Source of the DNA: a virus
Virus record (IMG/VR): IMGVR_UViG_3300020159_001020
Coordinates: 1 to 20,612 of that record
Reading direction: 5' to 3' (one strand)
DNA length: 20,612 nucleotides
The notes below the pieces were generated by a model. The model saw only the letters and a program-made list of their open reading frames with translations, was not told where the DNA came from and ran no database searches. The first letter of the stretch is position 1. The number at the start of each line of letters is the position of its first letter. This document shows positions 8,243 to 13,522 of the stretch, one piece after another. The translations under genes were made by a program, and so were the position numbers.

Positions 8243-8705
8243 CTTCAGTCCACGTATAATCACCTAACCATTGAACCTGACAGATATATTCGTATTTGTC
8301 AGGTTTTCCTGTGGTCCAATCATCGGGTCCTTGCATGATCAATCTGGTGTTTTCAATCGCACTATCATACAACAACCAATATGTTTGACCATGTGCTGGT
8401 TGGAATTGATATTCAGCTGCATGGACCATGTCTGTTATATCCAACCTACGTTTTAATTCTGCTGCCTGTTTGGCCAAAACGGTCATTAGGTCCGTGATAC
8501 GATTATACTCTTGCTCGGCATGCATACGTGCTGCATTGAGCATGATGTCTTTGCGTTGGGTAACTGGTACCAAGTCAAACTTAGGACCACCAACTTCTGT
8601 AGGATAAGGAGTTACATTACGGTTAAAAAATGCCACCAGTGAATTGTCCACGGTGGCATCGTAACTGTTTTTACCTTTAGCTAGATTACTTTTTTTCTTT
8701 TCCAT
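8226..8705 (-). CDS. DUF2452-like protein of unknown function
   Basis: 159-aa soluble protein. The pattern PYPTEVGGPKFDLVPV near the N-terminus, a central helix with AAELKRRLDITDMVHAAEY, then FQPAHGQTYWLLYD and a C-terminal tryptophan-rich GPDDW...VQWLGDYTWTEV matches my memory of the DUF2452 family, whose function is unknown. That family assignment is from recall of the motif order and was not searched. The middle (about 60-95) is likely coiled coil or long helix; the C-terminal half looks beta-rich. It is the last gene of the leftward tRNA operon, starting 20 bases inside the membrane-protein gene, and its 3' end overlaps the convergent sugar operon by 17 bases. No signal peptide or membrane segment is visible. 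Confidence 0.72.
   Translation of the reverse strand: MEKKKSNLAKGKNSYDATVDNSLVAFFNRNVTPYPTEVGGPKFDLVPVTQRKDIMLNAARMHAEQEYNRITDLMTVLAKQAAELKRRLDITDMVHAAEYQFQPAHGQTYWLLYDSAIENTRLIMQGPDDWTTGKPDKYEYICQVQWLGDYTWTEVTTQS
8274..8307 (+). terminator. Probable intrinsic terminator of the sugar operon, inside the convergent gene
   Basis: 13-base arms AACCTGACAGATA (8274-8286) and TATTTGTCAGGTT (8293-8305) pair fully with one G-U wobble around a six-base loop. The top strand continues so that the run TTTT spans 8304-8307. It begins 31 bases after the end of the RmlB-like gene. The U-run is short, so efficiency is uncertain. Read on the - strand the hairpin has no T-run, consistent with a one-way signal embedded in the C-terminal codons of the DUF2452-like gene. 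Confidence 0.6.
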
Positions 8706-9069
8706 CAGCCTTTTTACTTATAATAGGATCATCTAACTCTGGAGAGATTTTTTCAAATTGTCCTTCTTGCTGCGGATGCCTAATACTGCGTAGAACATAT
8801 GAAGATACATTCAATGTTGCTTTTAGTGGGTACGCAACGATAGCCAACATTGCAGTGAGCGCAACACCAGCTGATAAACAACCAATAGCAAATAAAGTAA
8901 AGATAACTTCAAGTATAAAATTCCAAAAACCCGAAACTCCTACATCCATATAATTACCTGGATCTTTAGATTCACTTCTAAAACTTCTAATATGCATACG
9001 CAAAGTAGAAATTAAGTCTGTAAATTTTTCTGTTAGAACTAATAATAACCCACGGTATAACTCTGTCAT
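8686..9069 (-). CDS. Small membrane protein of unknown function
   Basis: 127-aa protein not recognised. An N-terminal basic, amphipathic region (1-35) is followed by a long hydrophobic stretch at about 48-81 (FWNFILEVIFTLFAIGCLSA continuing to about residue 81). It is long enough for two tightly spaced membrane helices or one long one. The C-terminal tail is polar and charged and ends in lysines (ISKKADGKEKK). Layout alone is compatible with a phage inner-membrane effector (superinfection exclusion, holin-like or host-takeover protein), but no family evidence supports one role. It sits between the MazG-like gene (four-base overlap) and the DUF2452-like gene (20-base overlap), so it is co-transcribed. 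Confidence 0.7.
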   Translation of the reverse strand: MTELYRGLLLVLTEKFTDLISTLRMHIRSFRSESKDPGNYMDVGVSGFWNFILEVIFTLFAIGCLSAGVALTAMLAIVAYPLKATLNVSSYVLRSIRHPQQEGQFEKISPELDDPIISKKADGKEKK

Positions 9070-9344
9070 GCTACATCCTCATTGAAAATTGTACTGTATA
9101 CTTTTAATTTATCTCTTTTATTTCGCATGGCAATTTCAACATTATTATTGTCAAGTATACCGGCTTCGATCAGTAGATCAACCATACAAAGCAAATCGCC
9201 GACTTCTTCTTCTAGTTTTGCTCTATGCTTTACACCAGATTTATGCGTGGCGTCTATACCAAATCTAAAAATCTTACTAATCTCCTGTATTACTTCAGCT
9301 GATTCTTCAGCTGTAATCATTAGTATCTGTTCTTGTTTATTCAT
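9066..9344 (-). CDS. MazG-like nucleotide pyrophosphohydrolase
   Basis: 92-aa MazG-type all-alpha NTP pyrophosphohydrolase. The metal-binding helices show E-E-S-A-E-V-I-Q-E (EExxE-type) in the first half and KLEEEVGDLLCMVDLL (ExxD-type) in the second, as in short phage MazG proteins. Such enzymes hydrolyse (d)NTPs to monophosphates; in marine phages they are proposed to tune host nucleotide or ppGpp pools. A frame starting with TTG at 9347 is open, but the ATG at 9344 is the better start; it lies within the last codons of the upstream 61-aa gene, an eight-base overlap. It overlaps the downstream membrane-protein gene by four bases. Confidence 0.8.
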   Translation of the reverse strand: MNKQEQILMITAEESAEVIQEISKIFRFGIDATHKSGVKHRAKLEEEVGDLLCMVDLLIEAGILDNNNVEIAMRNKRDKLKVYSTIFNEDVA

Positions 9345-9522
9345 CAATCAGTTCAATTTCTTCCACAGATGGTATTAAATTTCCAAGTCCTGCGCCTGCT
9401 TCTATATCGGCAATCATCGATTCAGTTGCACGTCTTGCTGCTTCTTGTGTTGTATATGCTCGTTCAAAGACTTTGTTTCCATCTTCAAATTCTGCCATTG
9501 CTATGTAAATTTTTTTAGTCAT
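9337..9522 (-). CDS. Small acidic protein of unknown function
   Basis: 61-aa protein, not recognised. It begins with MTKKIYIAMAEFEDGNKVFE (likely two beta strands), continues with an alanine-rich helix (TTQEAARRATESMIADIEAG) and ends acidic (SVEEIELIDE). It is the first protein gene after the tRNA, starting 17 bases beyond the tRNA's CCA end, with no convincing Shine-Dalgarno. The stop overlaps the MazG-like start by eight bases. Its position in a tight operon and protein-like composition support a real gene. Confidence 0.65.
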   Translation of the reverse strand: MTKKIYIAMAEFEDGNKVFERAYTTQEAARRATESMIADIEAGAGLGNLIPSVEEIELIDE

Positions 9523-9538
9523 AATATTTAAGTAAATT

Positions 9539-9617
9539 TGGTGGGCCCGGAGAGATTCGAACTCTCTATCTTCCGGTTATGAGCCGGGTGCTTATACCAG
9601 GTTTAAGCTTCAGGCCC
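9539..9617 (-). tRNA. tRNA with CAU anticodon (tRNA-Met, or tRNA-Ile2 if lysidine-modified)
   Basis: The full cloverleaf can be folded by hand. The acceptor arm is GGGCCTG with CGGGCCC (one G-U), and the discriminator is A. The D stem is GCTT/AAGC with an 11-base loop containing the conserved GG. The anticodon loop is CTCATAA, so the anticodon is CAT. The anticodon stem has four good pairs plus a C-A mismatch at 27-43. The variable loop has five bases. The T stem is GAGAG/CTCTC with loop TTCGAAT. The 3' CCA is encoded (9541-9539). The acceptor starts with a G-C pair rather than the C1-A72 mismatch of initiators, and the anticodon stem lacks the three initiator G-C pairs, so it is not an initiator. 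Elongator Met and Ile2 cannot be separated from anticodon alone. Confidence 0.93.
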
Positions 9618-9628
9618 AGTATTAAAGT

Positions 9629-9657
9629 ATTATAGAGATATAATATTGAAATGTCAA
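9629..9657 (-). promoter_or_regulatory. Consensus sigma70 promoter for the tRNA operon
   Basis: Reading leftward, TTGACA (9657-9652) and TATAAT (9634-9629) are separated by exactly 17 bases, a perfect match to the bacterial housekeeping consensus. Transcription would start near 9622, about five bases before the mature tRNA 5' end at 9617. It would then read through the tRNA into the four downstream protein genes. Confidence 0.85.
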
Positions 9658-9683
9658 TCTTGTGCAAGGTATCAGGTTGTTAA

Positions 9684-9712
9684 TTGAATTGTGTATAACT
9701 GTTATTTATAAA
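9684..9712 (+). promoter_or_regulatory. Possible sigma70 promoter for the small + strand gene
   Basis: TTGAAT (9684-9689), a 17-base spacer and TATAAA (9707-9712) face right, toward the 57-aa gene at 9781. Each hexamer has mismatches to consensus and the region is very AT-rich, so this is a weak prediction. Confidence 0.35.
9703..9710 (-). promoter_or_regulatory. T4-type late promoter motif (TATAAATA) facing the tRNA operon
   Basis: The - strand reads a perfect TATAAATA, the T4 late promoter -10 element recognised with gp55. It lies about 85 bases upstream of the tRNA, so the operon could also be transcribed late. AT-rich background makes chance matches possible, but it falls in the only sizeable noncoding region of this part of the window. 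Confidence 0.5.
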
Positions 9713-9745
9713 ATTTTTATGAACGTTTAACTCATGTTGCGTTGC

Positions 9746-9753
9746 AATAAATA
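9746..9753 (+). promoter_or_regulatory. T4-like late promoter motif (AATAAATA) before the small + strand gene
   Basis: AATAAATA differs by one base from the T4 late element TATAAATA. A start a few bases downstream (near 9759) would leave a short leader containing the AAGGAG ribosome-binding site at 9769-9774 before ATG 9781. This spacing is typical of T4 late genes. Confidence 0.5.
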
Positions 9754-9780
9754 CTTGTGTCAACCCACAAGGAGAAACAA

Positions 9781-9954
9781 ATGACAATTGACTTTGAAAG
9801 TCTTAAAGAACGTCTTAAAGAGATGTTCCCAAATCAATACAAAAGCGAAGTAGATCTGTACATAGAAAGCAAGAACCCAAAAAATGCAGCCGAAGTAGAA
9901 CATTGGCTACAGCAGTTCACATATCAGAATAGACACAATGGCTTTGGTGCGTAG
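9781..9954 (+). CDS. Small protein of unknown function (57 aa), isolated + strand gene
   Basis: The ATG at 9781 is preceded at six bases by AAGGAG (9769-9774), a strong Shine-Dalgarno. An in-frame GTG at 9757 lies upstream of that site and is rejected as start. The product begins MTIDFESLKERLKEMFPNQY, is rich in charged residues and predicted largely helical, and contains ESKNPKNAAEVEHWLQQF. It has no signal peptide, membrane segment or recognised family. It is the only rightward protein gene in this stretch apart from a possible tiny ORF overlapping its end, and its own late-type promoter suggests production in the late phase. Function unknown. Confidence 0.75.
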   Translation: MTIDFESLKERLKEMFPNQYKSEVDLYIESKNPKNAAEVEHWLQQFTYQNRHNGFGA

Positions 9955-10030
9955 TTTTATTCAGGCTGTAATTGAATCAAGACAACGCCAGGCCGATTTG
10001 TACTTACGTAGTTTGAATGCCGGTATCTAA
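9938..10030 (+). CDS. Possible 30-aa helical peptide overlapping the end of the 57-aa gene
   Basis: ATG 9938 opens a 30-codon frame ending at TAA 10028-10030. It overlaps the previous gene's last codons by 17 bases and the convergent fusion gene's last 27 bases. The peptide starts MALVRSFIQAVIESRQRQAD and continues with LYLRSLNAGI, an amphipathic helix with arginines on one side, in the style of DUF1127-like or phage host-takeover peptides. Overlapping start-stop arrangement matches the rest of the genome. There is no clear Shine-Dalgarno and the length is near the chance level, so this is tentative. Confidence 0.35.
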   Translation: MALVRSFIQAVIESRQRQADLYLRSLNAGI

Positions 10031-10780
10031 ACGTTCAATATCTGATTCATCACATCGTTCACCAAATTGAATTTCTATAATACTACAGGGTACTGTAAAT
10101 GGATTTGTTAGTTGGTGCCAAGTATTCTTTGGTACTTTAAATTCGTCATACTTGGTAAGTATTTTAGGAGGATGGTGCAAGTCACCGGGCATGGCCATAT
10201 TAATCATACAGGCTCCAGCAGTAACCATCCAATATTCACTACGCTGCTGATGTATCTGCATACTGAGCATTTTACCAGGCTCTACTGTTAGTACCTTAAC
10301 TTTTGCGCCCGGGATATCGTGTATGGTTCTATAACTACCCCATGGGCGATCCACTTCTTGAACAGTCCAACGTCGGAGTATATCGCTGCTACTGTTTAGC
10401 TTGTTGTCTCCGCCTACTCCAAATGCAAACTCTATTCCTGTTACAGACATTTCGGGAATATTGTCTGCTGTACGATCTCCGCCATTGGCAAAAACAATTT
10501 TATCATTAGGATAGGTACGTTTAATTAATTCCAATAATTCACAAGCCGAATCATCCGTGTCTTCTACTGGAATTGTTGCATCAACAGATTTAAGATTTTT
10601 AATAATTTCTCGTCGCTCCGCAATCGGCATAAATGCTCGACCTTTTTTACGCTCTAGCCAAGCATCGCTGTTTATGCCCACGATTAATACGTCACCTAAT
10701 GCTCTAGCTTCAGATAATAATTTAATATGCCCCGAATGTATTGGGTCAAACCCGCCGGTAACTACAACTATTGTACTCAT
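10004..10780 (-). CDS. Fusion of HxGH nucleotidylyltransferase with ManC-type cupin
   Basis: 258-aa two-domain protein. Residues 1-137 are a cytidylyltransferase-like domain: VVTGGFDPIHSGH with the HSGH site at 15-18, and SSSDILRRW (130-138) in place of the ISSTxIR motif; closest in style to the RfaE/HldE adenylyltransferase half. Residues 139-250 are a cupin like the phosphomannose isomerase end of ManC: VDRPWGSY (143-150), LSMQIHQQRSEYWMV with Gln175, His177 and Glu182, and His222 in WHQLTNP as putative metal ligands. Together they suggest activation plus isomerisation of a sugar phosphate for glycan synthesis; the precise sugar is unknown. This domain pairing is not one I know as standard (ManC carries a GT-A-type guanylyltransferase instead). 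It is the last gene of the leftward operon, overlapping the methyltransferase gene by four bases. Confidence 0.85.
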   Translation of the reverse strand: MSTIVVVTGGFDPIHSGHIKLLSEARALGDVLIVGINSDAWLERKKGRAFMPIAERREIIKNLKSVDATIPVEDTDDSACELLELIKRTYPNDKIVFANGGDRTADNIPEMSVTGIEFAFGVGGDNKLNSSSDILRRWTVQEVDRPWGSYRTIHDIPGAKVKVLTVEPGKMLSMQIHQQRSEYWMVTAGACMINMAMPGDLHHPPKILTKYDEFKVPKNTWHQLTNPFTVPCSIIEIQFGERCDESDIERLDTGIQTT

Positions 10781-11538
10781 TCTTTTACTCTATAAAAATC
10801 TCTATCTAGCCAGGTTGTAAGTAAATCATCTTGTTTAACAAAACCGTGTGCATTAATACTATTACGCACACTATCGTTTACTAGATTTGCATCTATTATA
10901 TCGTGCCAGGTAGCGTTTCGCGGATCCATTGGCAGCACATCACTTTTATATACAGCAGCATATAACCACATGTCATTCATATCTTTGTAAAAATATGCAT
11001 CTCTACAGTCAAATCCATTGACTCCTAGCATGTACATAAGATTGACTACATTATAGTTAAAATAGTTCCCGTTACGGCTAATATTGTTGAGTCTATTATG
11101 TTGATAATGCACAGATTGTGGTATAGTTAATACCATCATTCCATTAATACTCATCATTTCATTCCATACACGTAAAGTTTGTAATGGATTTAATACATAT
11201 TGAAATGCGTCGTGACACCAAAGCAAATCAATTTGTCTTGAGATTGGTCTCTCTGTAGCTTCAAAGTCTGCTTCAATAAGTTTTACGTTTGGTAATTCTT
11301 GTATTCTTTGTTCTATTTGTTTAGTATTTTGATCTAGTGCATAGCAAAGATAATCTCTAGGCTCTGCTGGTTCGTCACGGGTTTCTAATGTGGCCCACCA
11401 TTCTACATCCAGACCATTACCGCATCCAAAGTCAGCAACAACTTCTAAACTGTCTAAAAAACTATCGTATTGATATATAAGATCTAAAACTGCACGACTG
11501 TGTGCATGACTTGCTTCTGCGTTCTTAAACAGTGCCAT
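10777..11538 (-). CDS. Class I SAM-dependent methyltransferase
   Basis: 253-aa methyltransferase with motif I VVADFGCGNGLD (33-44), an acidic strand-2 end (ALDQN), a strand-3 motif (KLIEADFEA), and a strand-4 IDLLWCHDAFQYVLNPLQTL like Methyltransf_11/ubiE relatives. The C-terminal third has no recognised domain. Substrate unknown: its direct partner downstream, the nucleotidylyltransferase-cupin fusion, points to sugar modification, while UvsY two genes upstream belongs to DNA recombination. No DNA-methyltransferase D/N-P-P-Y/F motif is present, so a DNA adenine or N4-cytosine methylase is unlikely. It overlaps the upstream 84-aa gene by 14 bases. Confidence 0.82.
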   Translation of the reverse strand: MALFKNAEASHAHSRAVLDLIYQYDSFLDSLEVVADFGCGNGLDVEWWATLETRDEPAEPRDYLCYALDQNTKQIEQRIQELPNVKLIEADFEATERPISRQIDLLWCHDAFQYVLNPLQTLRVWNEMMSINGMMVLTIPQSVHYQHNRLNNISRNGNYFNYNVVNLMYMLGVNGFDCRDAYFYKDMNDMWLYAAVYKSDVLPMDPRNATWHDIIDANLVNDSVRNSINAHGFVKQDDLLTTWLDRDFYRVKE

Positions 11539-11779
11539 TTGTTAATGCCTCAATGATAACTTGTTCTTTTAGTTCTTGTAGTCTTGGTGCCAGTTGATAG
11601 CAAGCTTCAGCTATCTCATTATTGGTTCCCCAACTACGCTGTGTGGCAAGATAGCTTGCCCATTTACCTACAGAGTCTTTTAATAGTTGTATATCTACTG
11701 CATTGTGCCGCGGACGAGCCCGGCAACACAAATCGTATTCTTCAAGCAATTGATCTGCGTATTCTTTGAAGTCTGTCAT
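11525..11779 (-). CDS. Unknown 84-aa protein downstream of uvsY
   Basis: Small soluble protein, predicted all-helical, with a Cys-Cys pair near residue 18 (EEYDLCCRARPRHNAVDIQL) and a helical C-terminal half (NEIAEACYQLAPRLQELKEQ). I do not recognise a family. It starts within the last codons of uvsY (four-base overlap, ATGA) and overlaps the following methyltransferase start by 14 bases, so it is translated as part of the recombination operon. A role as a recombination or replication accessory is possible from position only. Confidence 0.65.
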   Translation of the reverse strand: MTDFKEYADQLLEEYDLCCRARPRHNAVDIQLLKDSVGKWASYLATQRSWGTNNEIAEACYQLAPRLQELKEQVIIEALTNGTV

Positions 11780-12231
11780 GCAATTACAATATCTTCCATA
11801 CCTGCGGTACGTAGTCGCACAACGTGACCCAGCATAAAGTTTTTACTTTCTAGGCCTTTCATGACACCTAACCACTTGTTTCGTAAGAGAGCAACTTCAT
11901 TAATGATTGTTTCAAAGTCCACAACTTCATCTTCTCCATCAACATACTTCTCGGCGTCACGACTTGTAAGTGCTCTTGCGTAAGCCTCCAAGTACTTTTG
12001 GAAGTGCTTGCGTCTAATTTTTCGTAATTGAATATTAAGAAAATTGAGGATGGCTTCGATTTCCTGGAGTTGATTAAAACGGTGTTCAGTGACTCCAGGT
12101 AAATTAGATAAGGACTTTTCAACGTTACCCCTAATAGCTATTTCACTTTTAGCCGCAAAAAGTTCGCCTTCATAGTAATCTATACAGGCAGGAATCTCTC
12201 CTAGGTTAGATACTACTCGATTATACCACAT
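11776..12231 (-). CDS. uvsY: UvsY-like recombination mediator
   Basis: 151 aa, slightly longer than T4 UvsY (137). UvsY loads UvsX onto gp32-coated single-stranded DNA during recombination-dependent replication and repair. Features agreeing with the family as I remember it: IDYYEGELFAAKSEIAIRGN near the N-terminus, LPGVTEHRFNQLQEIEAILN, a basic helix RKIRRKHFQKYLEAY suited to DNA binding, KYVDGEDEVVDFE, then LLRNKWLGVMKGLE. It is a predicted helical protein without catalytic motifs. Context confirms it: UvsX lies one small gene upstream on the same strand, and gp32 is in the same gene cluster. It starts in the TAATG overlap with the 74-aa gene. Confidence 0.88.
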   Translation of the reverse strand: MWYNRVVSNLGEIPACIDYYEGELFAAKSEIAIRGNVEKSLSNLPGVTEHRFNQLQEIEAILNFLNIQLRKIRRKHFQKYLEAYARALTSRDAEKYVDGEDEVVDFETIINEVALLRNKWLGVMKGLESKNFMLGHVVRLRTAGMEDIVIA

Positions 12232-12455
12232 TAGTTTTCGTAATCAATTTCGTCGTCGTCGTCGTCGCCTATATATTCGTCAAGGCTACGTCGAGTATAA
12301 CTATCTGTGCTACCAAACTCCTTTAACTCTTTTTCACTAAGAGCATCAGCAAGCATACTCATTAAAGTGTCGCTGGCTGCTTGGCGTTCTTTGGTAGGCA
12401 CATACTCTTTAAGAATAGTGTAAGTTTCAATTAGAACTTCTACGTCAATACTCAT
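12231..12455 (-). CDS. Small acidic protein between uvsX and uvsY
   Basis: 74-aa protein of unknown function with a helical N-terminal two-thirds (VEVLIETYTILKEYVPTKER onward) and a strongly acidic C-terminus containing five consecutive aspartates (IGDDDDDEIDYEN), encoded by a GAC-type triplet repeat. Acidic tails of this kind can mimic DNA or bind basic DNA-binding proteins, as the gp32 tail does. Since it is translationally coupled on both sides (four-base overlap with uvsX, TAATG overlap with uvsY), a role in regulating presynaptic filament assembly is a reasonable guess, not a demonstrated one. Confidence 0.72.
   Translation of the reverse strand: MSIDVEVLIETYTILKEYVPTKERQAASDTLMSMLADALSEKELKEFGSTDSYTRRSLDEYIGDDDDDEIDYEN
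12251..12267. repeat. CGT/GAC trinucleotide microsatellite
   Basis: 17 bases of uninterrupted CGT repeat on the + strand, read as GAC (aspartate) codons in the 74-aa gene. Such tracts are prone to slippage in steps of one codon, which would change the length of the acidic tail without breaking the frame. Confidence 0.8.
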
Positions 12456-13522
12456 TCGTCGATTTCCTCTTCAACAGGTTGAACAGCAACGGCTTCTTTG
12501 TGTGGATGTGCTACAAAGTCTGCCATAACTTTATCTAGGCTATTGTCTTCGTTACGCTCCCACGCTTTGCGGAACTGCTTGATAACTGTGCCGTCTGCTA
12601 GCGTGTATTTAAGACTATTGCCTTCCTTGCTTAATAAACCTTTTCCTTCAAACATGTCTACAAGTCCTGAGTATGGATTCATACCAGATTCATATGGAAT
12701 CTTAACTTGTACTGATTCAAATGGTTTAGCATAACGTGTTTTCATAATCTTACATGCTGCACGTATACCTTTTACTTCACTAATCTTGTTACCATCCTCA
12801 TCTTCTTTTAGTTTCAACTTACGCATAGCAACAACGATACTGCTTGCGTAAATAAAGCCTTGTCCACCGCTGATCTTGTCATCAGGATCAAACATGTCCT
12901 GACTTGCGTAGGTATGATTGGTACATACCAACCCAATATTTAAACTACCAAACATGTTAACACAGTTACGAACCAGTGCTGTTAGTGCTTTAGGCTTACG
13001 GCCCATGTCACCTTTCAAGTCACCAGCTTCAAATTGATTAACGTCAGTTGGTGTTAACAACATGCCCAAACTGTCTAACACGATTAATACCTTGGGACGG
13101 TCAGTTTCTGGCAATGTCTTATACTCTTTAACAAACTCAGTAATCATTTTAGCAACGTCATCAATCATCGCCATATTGAGCTTGAGAAGTTTATCATCGC
13201 TTGTGTCAACTCCAAGCGCATGTAACCACGCTTCATCCAATGCGTTCTCAGTGTCAATGAGGATAACATAAATGCCTTGCTCCTGAGCATTCTTAACGAG
13301 ATTTCCCGAGCAGATAAAGGATTTACCCGCGCCAGATTCGCCAGCAAATACAGTAACTTTGCCCATCGGAATACCTTTATTAAAGTCGCCGCTAATAAGG
13401 TAGTTGAGCGCAAAGTTGTTTGTGCTGATCCAGTCTGTTGGATCATTGAAGCCGATACTAATGCCGTCAATACTTTTTGTGATACTTTTGCGAAATTTTG
13501 ATACGTCAAACGGTTTTCCCAT
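12452..13522 (-). CDS. uvsX: UvsX RecA-like recombinase
   Basis: 356-aa T4-type RecA homologue (T4 UvsX is about 390) that forms ATP-dependent filaments for strand exchange. Walker A is GESGAGKS (61-68), Walker B is VLIVLDS (145-151) and the post-strand TENALDE segment is at 91-97. Loop L1 lies around GDMGRKPKAL (171-180), TNHTY is at 201-205, and the L2-region glycine motif KISGGQGF is at 216-223. The C-terminal 30 residues are acidic and valine/proline-rich. The ATG at 13522 has AAGGAA (13530-13535) seven bases upstream and lies inside the 3' end of the radical SAM gene (17-base overlap). It is followed by the 74-aa gene and uvsY, giving the classic partner set. Confidence 0.95.
   Translation of the reverse strand: MGKPFDVSKFRKSITKSIDGISIGFNDPTDWISTNNFALNYLISGDFNKGIPMGKVTVFAGESGAGKSFICSGNLVKNAQEQGIYVILIDTENALDEAWLHALGVDTSDDKLLKLNMAMIDDVAKMITEFVKEYKTLPETDRPKVLIVLDSLGMLLTPTDVNQFEAGDLKGDMGRKPKALTALVRNCVNMFGSLNIGLVCTNHTYASQDMFDPDDKISGGQGFIYASSIVVAMRKLKLKEDEDGNKISEVKGIRAACKIMKTRYAKPFESVQVKIPYESGMNPYSGLVDMFEGKGLLSKEGNSLKYTLADGTVIKQFRKAWERNEDNSLDKVMADFVAHPHKEAVAVQPVEEEIDE

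Noticed and set aside
9345-9347. TTG as start of the MazG-like gene
   Set aside because: The ATG immediately after it (9344) is the normal start and gives the usual overlap with the upstream gene.
9757-9759. GTG as start of the small + strand gene
   Set aside because: It lies upstream of the strong AAGGAG site at 9769-9774, which fits ATG 9781 at six bases.
9734-9784. A 16-codon + strand frame whose TGA overlaps the ATG of the 57-aa gene, like a leader peptide
   Set aside because: No Shine-Dalgarno, and the likely late start near 9759 would exclude its ATG. The overlap is easily due to chance.
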